Shown: piece by piece, positions 1 to 7,496 of the stretch | Position numbering within the stretch: position 1 is the first letter of the stretch | How the letters are laid out: each line of letters opens with the position of its first letter | DNA from: an uncultured Acidobacteriota bacterium | GTDB taxonomy: Bacteria > Acidobacteriota > Terriglobia > Bryobacterales > Bryobacteraceae | Length of the DNA: 13,126 bases | Assembly (NCBI GenBank): GCA_937952345.1 | Contig: CALFYN010000392.1 | Location: 1 to 13,126, forward strand | Direction: 5' to 3' | Program-made: the position numbers and the translations under genes | The notes under the pieces: generated by a model | What the model was told of the DNA's origin: nothing | Databases searched by the model: none | Seen by the model: only the letters and a program-made list of their open reading frames with translations

Positions 1-1
1 C

Positions 2-2317
2 GGCGACTTTTCGGGGCTTCTGCCCCGCACCGTAGTGCGTGATCCGTTCACACGGACGCCGCTGCCGGGTAACCGGATTCCGGCGTCGCAGTTGAATCCC
101 GTTTCGACGAAGATCCAGGACCGGTTCTATCCTCTCCCGAACACCGGCGATCCGAACGTATTCGCTAACCGGAATTACAACGAGCAGAAGACGCGGCCGT
201 TCGATCCGAATACCTATTACACGGTGCGTGGCGATCACCGCTTCAACGACAAAGCGTTCTTCTTCGGAAGATGGACGTGGAACCGGTCCCATTCGCGGGC
301 CTTTGAAGGGAACCTGCCGACGATCGGGCAAAGGTGGCAGACGCGGGACACTCGAGCGTTGAACGGATCATTGACCTACTCGATCCGGCCGAATCTCATC
401 ACCGAAACCCGTTACGGGTTGGCGTTCAACGACAATCCGCGCAACGGGCCCGTGCTGGGCAAGCCTCTGGTGCAAGAACTGGGACTGGTCGGCCTGGTGG
501 ACGATCTTCCCGACATCAACGGGCTGTTCGATGTCAGCTTCGCCGGGCTGGGTGTGACAAGAATCACGCAAACCCAGTGGCGCCATCCGGGCTTCAAGAA
601 CTACGCACAGCAGTTCCAGGAACACGTGAACTGGATGAGCGGCCGGCACACGCTGAAATCCGGCTTCATCGTGGACCGGGTGAATTTCGGAGATCAGCAG
701 GCCAACAACGCGCTATTCGGACGGGTGTCATTTTCCAACCGGTTCACGAATCATCCCTATGCCGATTTTCTGTACGGGATTCCCACGCAGGTCAATCGCG
801 CCTTCCCGCCGGCGCTGATTGACCGGACACGCTGGGGATACAACTTCTTCGTCACCGACGACTTCAAGGCTACGCGGTCGCTGACGTTGAATCTCGGGCT
901 CCGGTATGAAATCACGCCGGGATACACGGAGGCATCGGGACTGCAGGCTTTGTTCGACCTTGAGCGCGGCGCGATCGTGATCCCAGATGGCGCGTCCTCG
1001 CGGATCAGTCCGCTGATGCCGAGCGGGTACGTCAACGTGATCGAGGCGAGCCAGGCCGGGTATCCATCCAAGACGCTGATGCGCGTGGACAAGAACAACT
1101 TCGCGCCGCGGCTTGGGCTTGCCTGGAGGCCGTTCGGCGCGGACACGGTAGTGCGGGCAGGTTATGGTATTTTCTACGACGTTGTTCCGCAGACCACCAA
1201 CGCTGGTGGCGCGCCGTTCGTACTGACGGAACCTACCTTTACCAATTCGGCGACCAATCCGACGGTGATCTTTCCGCAAGTGTTTCCGGCGGGGAGAGGC
1301 GGCCCTTCGACCGTGGGCCTGCCCACATCGATCCGTAGCGATCTGCGGAAACCTTTCTCGATGCAGTACAACGTGACCGTGGAGCATCAGCGATGGGATA
1401 CCGGATTCCGGCTGTCCTATATCGGAACGAATACCCGCCAGGGCGAATGGACCTACAACATCAATCAGCCGGTACCCGACACGCGCGCTTTCATCGACAA
1501 GCCAAGAATGTTCCCCAACTTTCCCAACATCAACTATCTGAGCAACGGGGCGGGCCACCAGTATCATTCCATGACTGTCGAAATCGAGCGGCGTTGGAAG
1601 AGCGGGCTGAGCTATCAACTGAGCTATGTTCTCTCCCGTGACATCGGTGACCTGGACCGGAACGAAGGCCCCGAGAATGCGTTTGACCGGGCGCGGGAAC
1701 GCTCCGTGTCATTGGATATTCCAACGAACCGGTGGACCGGGAACCTGATCTACGAACTCCCCTTCGGAAAGGGGAAGCCGTTTCTCCATACGTTCGGACG
1801 CGTGGGAAACCTGTTCGTGGGCGGATGGGAGATCAGTGCGATCTTCTCCTACTTCTCGGGGCAGTTCCTGACTCCGCAATATTCGGCTCCGGACCAGACC
1901 GGGACCGCGTTCACGTCGAACCGTACAGCGCCAAACGTAACGCGCCGGCCAGACCATCTACACAATGCGAACCTGGACCCGTCGCAACGAACGGTAAACC
2001 GCTGGTTCGATCCGTCAGCATTCGCGGTGCCAGGCCCGGGGGTGTTCGGCTCAGCGGCGAAGGGCGTGATTATCGGACCGAATTCGAACGTTTGGCACAC
2101 GGGGCTGATGAAATCCATCCAGTGGAGCGAGCGGATGCGAGTCAGGCTGGAGCTTACCGCGACCAACACGTTCAATCATCCAGTGTGGAGCAACCCCGCG
2201 CTGAACATCTCAACGCCGGCGACGGTGGGGACCATCAACGGAGTCGGCGGGCCATCGAACAACCTTGATCAGGCCGGGCCACGCAGGCTGAGGGCCGGGG
2301 TGCGATTCGAATTCTGA
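2..2317 (+). CDS. TonB-dependent receptor, Oar-like, C-terminal part (5' end outside window)
   Basis: This is the beta-barrel part of a large outer-membrane receptor of the Oar/SusC-like type common in Acidobacteria. The reading frame is open from base 2, and the codons before the GTG at 35 (reading GDFSGLLPRTV) align with the internal GNFAGQTAI segment of the complete paralogue that follows. The gene therefore starts upstream, and 35 is not a true start. The signal peptide, carboxypeptidase-like domain and plug are not in the window. Matches to the paralogue run along the whole length, for example DRFYPLPN, WNRSHSR, RWQTRDTRA, IPDGASSRISPL, SMQYN and NLIYELPFG. The protein ends in GVRFEF; a terminal aromatic residue is typical of the last strand of outer-membrane barrels. 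Arg codons are mostly CGG, unlike the neighbour. The ligand cannot be read from sequence; an oligosaccharide or peptide is a guess from the neighbours. Confidence 0.9.
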   Translation, partial: GDFSGLLPRTVVRDPFTRTPLPGNRIPASQLNPVSTKIQDRFYPLPNTGDPNVFANRNYNEQKTRPFDPNTYYTVRGDHRFNDKAFFFGRWTWNRSHSRAFEGNLPTIGQRWQTRDTRALNGSLTYSIRPNLITETRYGLAFNDNPRNGPVLGKPLVQELGLVGLVDDLPDINGLFDVSFAGLGVTRITQTQWRHPGFKNYAQQFQEHVNWMSGRHTLKSGFIVDRVNFGDQQANNALFGRVSFSNRFTNHPYADFLYGIPTQVNRAFPPALIDRTRWGYNFFVTDDFKATRSLTLNLGLRYEITPGYTEASGLQALFDLERGAIVIPDGASSRISPLMPSGYVNVIEASQAGYPSKTLMRVDKNNFAPRLGLAWRPFGADTVVRAGYGIFYDVVPQTTNAGGAPFVLTEPTFTNSATNPTVIFPQVFPAGRGGPSTVGLPTSIRSDLRKPFSMQYNVTVEHQRWDTGFRLSYIGTNTRQGEWTYNINQPVPDTRAFIDKPRMFPNFPNINYLSNGAGHQYHSMTVEIERRWKSGLSYQLSYVLSRDIGDLDRNEGPENAFDRARERSVSLDIPTNRWTGNLIYELPFGKGKPFLHTFGRVGNLFVGGWEISAIFSYFSGQFLTPQYSAPDQTGTAFTSNRTAPNVTRRPDHLHNANLDPSQRTVNRWFDPSAFAVPGPGVFGSAAKGVIIGPNSNVWHTGLMKSIQWSERMRVRLELTATNTFNHPVWSNPALNISTPATVGTINGVGGPSNNLDQAGPRRLRAGVRFEF

Positions 2318-2353
2318 TTGAACGCCGACGAAACGGTCTCGGAGTTGGGGGGG

Positions 2354-2382
2354 TTGAGAATCGGACCCCGGCGTAGCATTAT
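2354..2382 (+). promoter_or_regulatory. Possible sigma-70-type promoter for the receptor operon
   Basis: TTGAGA (2354-2359) and CATTAT (2377-2382) are separated by 17 bases and match the -35 and -10 consensus at 5/6 and 4/6 positions. They lie in the only sizeable gap before the complete receptor gene, about 50 bases upstream of its preferred ATG at 2432. A run of seven G (2347-2353) directly precedes the -35 element. This rests on pattern alone. Acidobacterial promoters are poorly characterised, so confidence is low. Confidence 0.3.
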
Positions 2383-2388
2383 GTATTC

Positions 2389-2401
2389 AGCCAATCTGGC
2401 T
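2389..2401 (+). repeat. Small inverted repeat / leader hairpin
   Basis: AGCCA (2389-2393) and TGGCT (2397-2401) are perfect inverted repeats around a 3-base loop. They sit about 7 bases after the proposed -10 element, at or just after the expected transcription start. The hairpin could stabilise the 5' end of the receptor mRNA or act as an operator half-site pair. With only five base pairs, chance occurrence is possible. Confidence 0.25.
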
Positions 2402-2431
2402 TAAATGCTCGCTGATGAAGAAGGGGTCTCT

Positions 2432-5400
2432 ATGGTTCGGATATTGTCCGTTCTCGTCCTGCTTGCCAATACGTTGAGCGCGCAGACTACATTCGCCACC
2501 ATTACCGGAACTGTCACCGACGCCACTGGCGCCGCGGTTCCCGGAGCGCAGATTACCGCGATTCACGTGGAAAGTAACTACAACTACACGGCGGAAACCA
2601 ACGCCACCGGAGCATACCGTATTCCGCAATTGCGCGAAGGACGCTACAACGTCCGCGTGCAATCGGCGGGCTTCAAGGAGTATTTCGTTCAGGGCCTCGA
2701 TCTCGTGTCGCTCGACGTGCGCCGTCTCGATGTGCAACTGGAAGTGGGAGCTGTCGAAACCCGCATTGAAGTGAAGGGCGGGGCCACGCTGATCGAAACC
2801 GAGACCGCGCGCATCAGCGATTCGAAGGATGCGTATCAATTAAAGTCGTTGCCGATGAACACACGGTCACTGTGGAACTTCGTCGGTCTTACGCCGGGCG
2901 TCGTTCAGGCTGGTGGCGGCTCCTCCACACGCCGGTTCGCGGGCAGCCGCGCGAATCAATCCGACGCCTCCATCGACGGCATCACACTCAGCAATCAATA
3001 CGACGGCACGCAGATCAGCCCGCTTGTCAGCCAGATTGAGAGCTTCGAGGAAATCCGTGTTGACATGGCCAACAACACCGCCGAGTTCGGTGGCATCGGG
3101 CAGGTCACCATCGTCTCCAAAGGCGGTAGCAATGATCTGCATGGTGTCGTTTTCGATTACTACTCCACGCCGTGGTTCCGCGCTCGAAACCCGTTCGCCG
3201 CACAGCGCGGTACAGGCGTTCGCCATGAACCGGGCGTAGCCATCGGCGGGCCGATCTACATCCCGAACGTTTACAACGGCAAGAATCGCAGCTTCTTCTT
3301 CTATTCGTTTGAAACCTCGCGCGGCAGCCAGGTGCTGTCGCTGCTCAATCCCACGGTGGCCCCCACCCCATGGCGCAGCGGTAATTTCGCGGGCCAGACG
3401 GCCATTCGCGATCCTTTCGCCAACAACACTCCGTTTGCCGGAAACGTCATTCCCACTTCGCGCATCAGCAGCGTGTCGCAGAAGATTCAGGACCGATTCT
3501 TCCCGCTGCCGAACCAGGGCGATCCCAACGTGCTCGCTGCGCGCAATTTTCAGTCACAATTGCAGCGCCCCTTCGACCCCAACACTTACTGGACGACGCG
3601 CATCGACCATCGCTTCACACAGAAGCACTTCGTATTCGGACGCTACACCTGGAACCGCTCTCACTCGCGCGACTACGAAGGCAATCTACCGGCCATCGGC
3701 CGCCGCTGGCAGACGCGGGACACACGAGCGGTGAATCTCAGCTACACCGCTTCCATCAGTTCGAACCTAATCAACGAATTCCGCTGGGGATTTGCCTGGA
3801 ATGACAATCCTCGCAACGGCGCGCTGATGGGTAAGGAAGTGGTGGAGTCGCTGGGCATTACCGGACTTGTCCCCAACATCCCCGACATCAACGGCCTGCT
3901 CAAAGTGAACTTCTCCCAACTCGGCCTGACGGGCATTACGCAGACAGATCGGCGCCACTCGGGGTTCCTCAAATACGCGCAGCAATTTCAGGAGCATCTT
4001 ACCTGGTTCCGGGGACGCCACAACCTGAAAGCAGGGGTGATTCTGGGACGCACCGGTTTTCAGGACAGCCAGGCGCCGGCGGCTTTGTTCGGCAACGTTA
4101 CGTTCTCCAACCGCTTCACCGGCAACCCTTATGCCGACTTCCTGCTCGGTATCCCCACGTCCGCGCAACGGGCTGCTCCGCAATTGTTCATTGACCGGTT
4201 ACGTTACTCGTGGGACTTCTTCGTGACCGACGAATGGAAGGTACGTTCCAACCTCACCTTCAACATCGGCCTCCGTTATGAAATTCATCCGGCATGGGCC
4301 GAGGGGAGTAACCTGCAGTCGAATTTCGATATCAGCACCGGGCGGCTGGTGATTCCCGATGGCGCATCCAGCCGGATCAGCCCGCTTTTGCCGCGCGGAT
4401 ACGTGGACATTGTCGAAGCCAGCCAGGCTGGGTTCCCATCGCGAACACTGCTCAAGACCGACACCAACAACCTTGCCCCGCGCATCGGGTTGGCATGGCG
4501 TCCCATGGGCCCCAACACCGTCCTTCGCGCCGGGTTTGGCGTCTTCTATGACATTGTGCCGCGCACGGTGGCGTCCGGCGGTGCGCCGTTCGTGATCAAC
4601 GAACCCACCTTCACAAACCCGACGCCCGTGCCGACGCTGCTGTTCCCGCGCGTTTTTCCCGACAGCGTCGCAGGTCCGACGACCATCTCGCTGCCATCGG
4701 CGACACGCGTGGATCTGCGCGATCCGTACAGCATGCAGTACAACTTCACCATCGAACATCAGCGCTGGTCCACCGGCTTCCGCGCCTCTTACATCGGCAC
4801 GAACACGCGGCAGGGCGAGTGGGGTTATAACTACAACCAGCCGCTGCCGGACACCCGAGCCTTCATTGACAAGCCTCGTGCGTTTCCGCGGTATCCCGCC
4901 ATCACCTACCTCAGCAACGGGGCGGGGCATCAGTATAATTCGCTGACTCTCGAAGCGGAGCGCCGCTTTTCCAACGGACTGGCCTATCAGACATCGTGGG
5001 TCTATGCACGCGACATCGGCGATCTGGAACGCGGAGAATCGCCGGAGAACGCCTACGATCGCCAGCGCGAGCGCGCCGTGTGGCTGGACATCCCCGCGCA
5101 CCGCGTCACGGGCAACCTCATTTACGAACTCCCGTTCGGCAGAGGCAAGCGGTGGATGAACTCCGCCGGCCGCGCCGCCCAGGCGATCGCCGGAGGATGG
5201 GAGTGGAGCACGATTTACAGCTTCTATTCCGGCCAGTTCCTGACGCCCACGTGGACCGGTCCCGACCCTGTCGGCACCGCCTTCACGAACTCGCGGACGC
5301 CGGCGCAGGTCACGCTCCGCCCGAATATCCTCCGCAACCCGAATCTGCCGGATGATCAGCGTTCCACCAGCCGCTGGTTTGATCCCACTGCTTTCTCCGG

Positions 5401-5689
5401 ACTGACGACTCCTGGCCTGTACGGGACTTCCTCGAAGGGCGTGATCATCGGCCCCGGTTCCAGCATCGTCAACGTCGGCCTGGCAAAGTCATTCCACTTC
5501 GGCGAGCGCGCCCGCCTGCGCTGGGAGATGACGGCCACCAACTTCTTCAACACGCCGAACTACGCAAACCCCAACACCAACGTCTCCTCCATTGCGGCGG
5601 TTGGGATCATCACCGGAGTGGGTGGTGTTTCCAGCCTCGACAGCAGCGGCGCACGCGCCTTCCGTATGGGGCTACGATTAGAGTACTGA
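2432..5689 (+). CDS. TonB-dependent receptor with carboxypeptidase-regulatory-like domain (Oar-like)
   Basis: This is a complete outer-membrane receptor of 1085 residues, a usual size for acidobacterial Oar-like proteins. An earlier in-frame ATG exists at 2405, but the ATG at 2432 is preferred. It follows GAAGAAGGGG with about 7 bases of spacing and begins directly with a signal peptide (MVRILSVLVLLANTLSAQ). In order the protein has a beta-sandwich carboxypeptidase-regulatory-like domain (about 21-105, with ITGTVTDATGAAVPGAQIT and TNATGAYRIPQL), a plug-like region (about 125-240, with LPMNTRSLWNFVGLTPGV, IDGITLSNQYDG and TIVSKGGSNDLHG) and a beta-barrel to the end (terminal LRLEY). Its last ~770 residues are a clear paralogue of the preceding gene. 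The stop overlaps the next start (TGATG). Family knowledge supports TonB-driven uptake or surface binding of large ligands. The substrate is unknown; neighbouring GH95 and sialidase-like genes suggest a glycan. Confidence 0.95.
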   Translation: MVRILSVLVLLANTLSAQTTFATITGTVTDATGAAVPGAQITAIHVESNYNYTAETNATGAYRIPQLREGRYNVRVQSAGFKEYFVQGLDLVSLDVRRLDVQLEVGAVETRIEVKGGATLIETETARISDSKDAYQLKSLPMNTRSLWNFVGLTPGVVQAGGGSSTRRFAGSRANQSDASIDGITLSNQYDGTQISPLVSQIESFEEIRVDMANNTAEFGGIGQVTIVSKGGSNDLHGVVFDYYSTPWFRARNPFAAQRGTGVRHEPGVAIGGPIYIPNVYNGKNRSFFFYSFETSRGSQVLSLLNPTVAPTPWRSGNFAGQTAIRDPFANNTPFAGNVIPTSRISSVSQKIQDRFFPLPNQGDPNVLAARNFQSQLQRPFDPNTYWTTRIDHRFTQKHFVFGRYTWNRSHSRDYEGNLPAIGRRWQTRDTRAVNLSYTASISSNLINEFRWGFAWNDNPRNGALMGKEVVESLGITGLVPNIPDINGLLKVNFSQLGLTGITQTDRRHSGFLKYAQQFQEHLTWFRGRHNLKAGVILGRTGFQDSQAPAALFGNVTFSNRFTGNPYADFLLGIPTSAQRAAPQLFIDRLRYSWDFFVTDEWKVRSNLTFNIGLRYEIHPAWAEGSNLQSNFDISTGRLVIPDGASSRISPLLPRGYVDIVEASQAGFPSRTLLKTDTNNLAPRIGLAWRPMGPNTVLRAGFGVFYDIVPRTVASGGAPFVINEPTFTNPTPVPTLLFPRVFPDSVAGPTTISLPSATRVDLRDPYSMQYNFTIEHQRWSTGFRASYIGTNTRQGEWGYNYNQPLPDTRAFIDKPRAFPRYPAITYLSNGAGHQYNSLTLEAERRFSNGLAYQTSWVYARDIGDLERGESPENAYDRQRERAVWLDIPAHRVTGNLIYELPFGRGKRWMNSAGRAAQAIAGGWEWSTIYSFYSGQFLTPTWTGPDPVGTAFTNSRTPAQVTLRPNILRNPNLPDDQRSTSRWFDPTAFSGLTTPGLYGTSSKGVIIGPGSSIVNVGLAKSFHFGERARLRWEMTATNFFNTPNYANPNTNVSSIAAVGIITGVGGVSSLDSSGARAFRMGLRLEY

Positions 5690-6711
5690 TGCCGGTTCCA
5701 AACCTACTCCACATTGCCTTGTCCATCGCTGCGATACAGGGCCCGGATGGTATTGCATTCCGCCAGCCGCAATTGGCGCGTGACGGTCAGCAGGTGTTTC
5801 TTACGATGGGTGCGGGCAATGCGGTCTACTTCGCCCGCTCTCCGAACGGGGGCGGTACGTTCCATAAACCCGTCCGCATTGCCGACGGTGGCAAGCTGAT
5901 GCTGGGGCGGCATCGTGGTCCGCGAATCGCCGCCGAGAATGGCCGCATCGTTGTTTCGGCGATCGTCAATGGAGACCTGCTCAGTTGGCGATCGCCGGAC
6001 CAGGGTGCGACCTGGTCACAGCCAGTGCGTGTCAACAGCGTGCCACAGGCCGCACGTGAGGGTCTGCACGCCATGGCTGCCGGTGCAGGCCTAGTGGCTG
6101 CCGTGTGGCTGGATCTCCGCCAGCAAGGCATGCGGCTATACAGCGCCGTGTCCCGGGACGGAGGCGCATCCTGGCTGGAAAACAAGCTCGTCTACGAATC
6201 TCCCGACGGACATATCTGCGAATGCTGCCATCCTTCGGTGAAGGTCGGACCCAATGGCGAAATAGTAGCGATGTGGCGAAACTGGCTCAATGGCAACCGG
6301 GATATGTATCTCGCGAGATCCACTGATGGAGGAAGAACGTTTGCCAAGGCTGTGAAGGCAGGCACTGGCTCCTGGCAGTTGAATGCCTGCCCGATGGATG
6401 GCGGCGACGTAGCCCTCACCGGCTCTGGCGGCTCCTGGACAGCCTTCCGCCGGGACACAAGCATTATCCTCGCCGCACCCGACGGGGCGGAGACACAGCT
6501 CGGTACTGGCAAGGATCCGGCCATGGCCCTGGGTGCGAAAGGCGCCGTCATCGCGTGGACGAACGCAGGAATCCGGATTGCGCACGCCCCGTACAGGGAA
6601 CCTGTACTTCTCGATCCAGCCGGATCCTATCCGCATGTCGTTGGTGGACCTGACGTCGTGGTGGCATGGGAGTCCGCGTCCGGCATCAAAGTGGCGCGCA
6701 TCGCGGAATGA
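5689..6711 (+). CDS. Exported sialidase-like BNR/Asp-box beta-propeller protein
   Basis: This 340-residue protein has four Asp-box motifs: SPNGGGTF (51-58), SPDQGATW (102-109), SRDGGASW (155-162) and STDGGRTF (211-218). Their regular spacing of about 51-56 residues is the mark of a sialidase-fold beta-propeller. An FRQP segment at 24-27 sits where sialidases carry their RIP arginine motif, but the full Arg triad and the Tyr/Glu nucleophile pair cannot be confirmed by eye, so sialidase activity is uncertain. A cysteine-rich ICECCHP motif lies at 176-182. The N-terminus is hydrophobic (LLHIALSIAAI) but lacks the usual Lys/Arg, so it is a weak signal-peptide candidate. The ATG overlaps the receptor stop by one base without a convincing Shine-Dalgarno sequence, implying translational coupling. 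Alternatives are a non-enzymatic glycan-binding propeller or another propeller-type hydrolase. Confidence 0.8.
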   Translation: MPVPNLLHIALSIAAIQGPDGIAFRQPQLARDGQQVFLTMGAGNAVYFARSPNGGGTFHKPVRIADGGKLMLGRHRGPRIAAENGRIVVSAIVNGDLLSWRSPDQGATWSQPVRVNSVPQAAREGLHAMAAGAGLVAAVWLDLRQQGMRLYSAVSRDGGASWLENKLVYESPDGHICECCHPSVKVGPNGEIVAMWRNWLNGNRDMYLARSTDGGRTFAKAVKAGTGSWQLNACPMDGGDVALTGSGGSWTAFRRDTSIILAAPDGAETQLGTGKDPAMALGAKGAVIAWTNAGIRIAHAPYREPVLLDPAGSYPHVVGGPDVVVAWESASGIKVARIAE

Positions 6712-7496
6712 CCGCCGCCATTGCCAGCATCCGCAATCCGTTGGTCAAGGACATTCGTCGCGCGCTGGCCAAGGGCACTCTCACCGGCGAAGGTTACGCC
6801 GTCGTGGAGAGCTTTCATCTCCTGGAAGAGGCGCTCCGCAGCGATTGTGAAGTGCATGCGGTGCTGGCCGCCGAGTGCGTGCAGAGCGCCGTGCAGCGCC
6901 ACATTCGCAATCTGCAGGGCGTGCGATTTTCGGTTCTCGCGGGGGAGGTCTTTGACGCCATCAGTACCACGGAAGCGAGCCAGGGTGTGATCGCTTTGGT
7001 CAAACCGCCGCTATCCACGGTGGAGCATCTGCTGCGCGGGCGCACGCTGCTGGTCGTTCTGGACGGCGTGCAGGATCCAGGCAACGCCGGCTCGATCGTC
7101 CGCTCGGCGGAAGCGTTTGGCGCGACGGGAGTGTTGTTTCTCAAGGGCAGCGTGAACCCTTATAACGCCAAGACACTGCGGGCATCGGCCGGCTCTCTAT
7201 TTCGCCTTCCCGCGGTTTGCGGCATGGACGCCGATCTGGCGCGCGCCACGCTGTTGCAGGCACGCCTGGATGTCTACACCGCCATGCCGGGAGCCGCACG
7301 CCAACTGCAGGACGTCGATTTCCGGCGCAAGTGCGCCATAGTTGTTGGCAATGAAGGGCAAGGTGTCAGCGAACGCATGCGTGGCATTGCCAACGACATC
7401 ACGATTCCCACGGTGGGCGTGGAATCGTTGAATGCCGCTGTCGCCGCCAGCGTCATTCTTTACGAAGCCAACCGCCAGCGGAGATCGGCGCCTTGA
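6708..7496 (+). CDS. RNA 2'-O-methyltransferase, SpoU/TrmH family (RlmB-like)
   Basis: The 262-residue product has the two-part layout of SpoU/TrmH (SPOUT) enzymes, which transfer methyl from S-adenosylmethionine to a ribose 2'-OH in rRNA or tRNA. The N-terminal substrate-binding domain (about 5-100) is followed by a knotted catalytic domain. Motif 1 is NAGSIVRSAEAFGA (126-139, catalytic Arg132), motif 2 is VVGNEGQGVS (212-221, Glu216) and motif 3 is IPTVGVESLNAAVAAS (233-248, Ser240 and Asn242). The start at ATG 6708 overlaps the preceding stop as ATGA. An earlier in-frame start at 6666 would lie well inside the upstream gene and adds residues with no family match. The exact RNA target cannot be assigned, so no gene symbol is given. 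It is a cytoplasmic enzyme inside a unit that otherwise mostly encodes exported proteins. Confidence 0.93.
   Translation: MTAAIASIRNPLVKDIRRALAKGTLTGEGYAVVESFHLLEEALRSDCEVHAVLAAECVQSAVQRHIRNLQGVRFSVLAGEVFDAISTTEASQGVIALVKPPLSTVEHLLRGRTLLVVLDGVQDPGNAGSIVRSAEAFGATGVLFLKGSVNPYNAKTLRASAGSLFRLPAVCGMDADLARATLLQARLDVYTAMPGAARQLQDVDFRRKCAIVVGNEGQGVSERMRGIANDITIPTVGVESLNAAVAASVILYEANRQRRSAP

Noticed and set aside
2405..2431. Earlier in-frame ATG for the complete receptor
   Set aside because: It has no Shine-Dalgarno sequence and would put the acidic residues MLADEEGVS before the signal peptide. The ATG at 2432 has GAAGAAGGGG at good spacing.
4199..5101. 300-codon open frame on the minus strand opposite the complete receptor
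   Set aside because: It lies wholly inside the barrel region, which is clearly coding on the plus strand. A similar mirror frame at 728-1618 opposite the first receptor arises from the same conserved codons, so similarity between the two is expected and not evidence of a gene.
6666..6707. Earlier in-frame start for the RNA methyltransferase
   Set aside because: It would overlap the sialidase-like gene by 46 bases and add residues with no family resemblance. ATG 6708 gives a classic ATGA junction.
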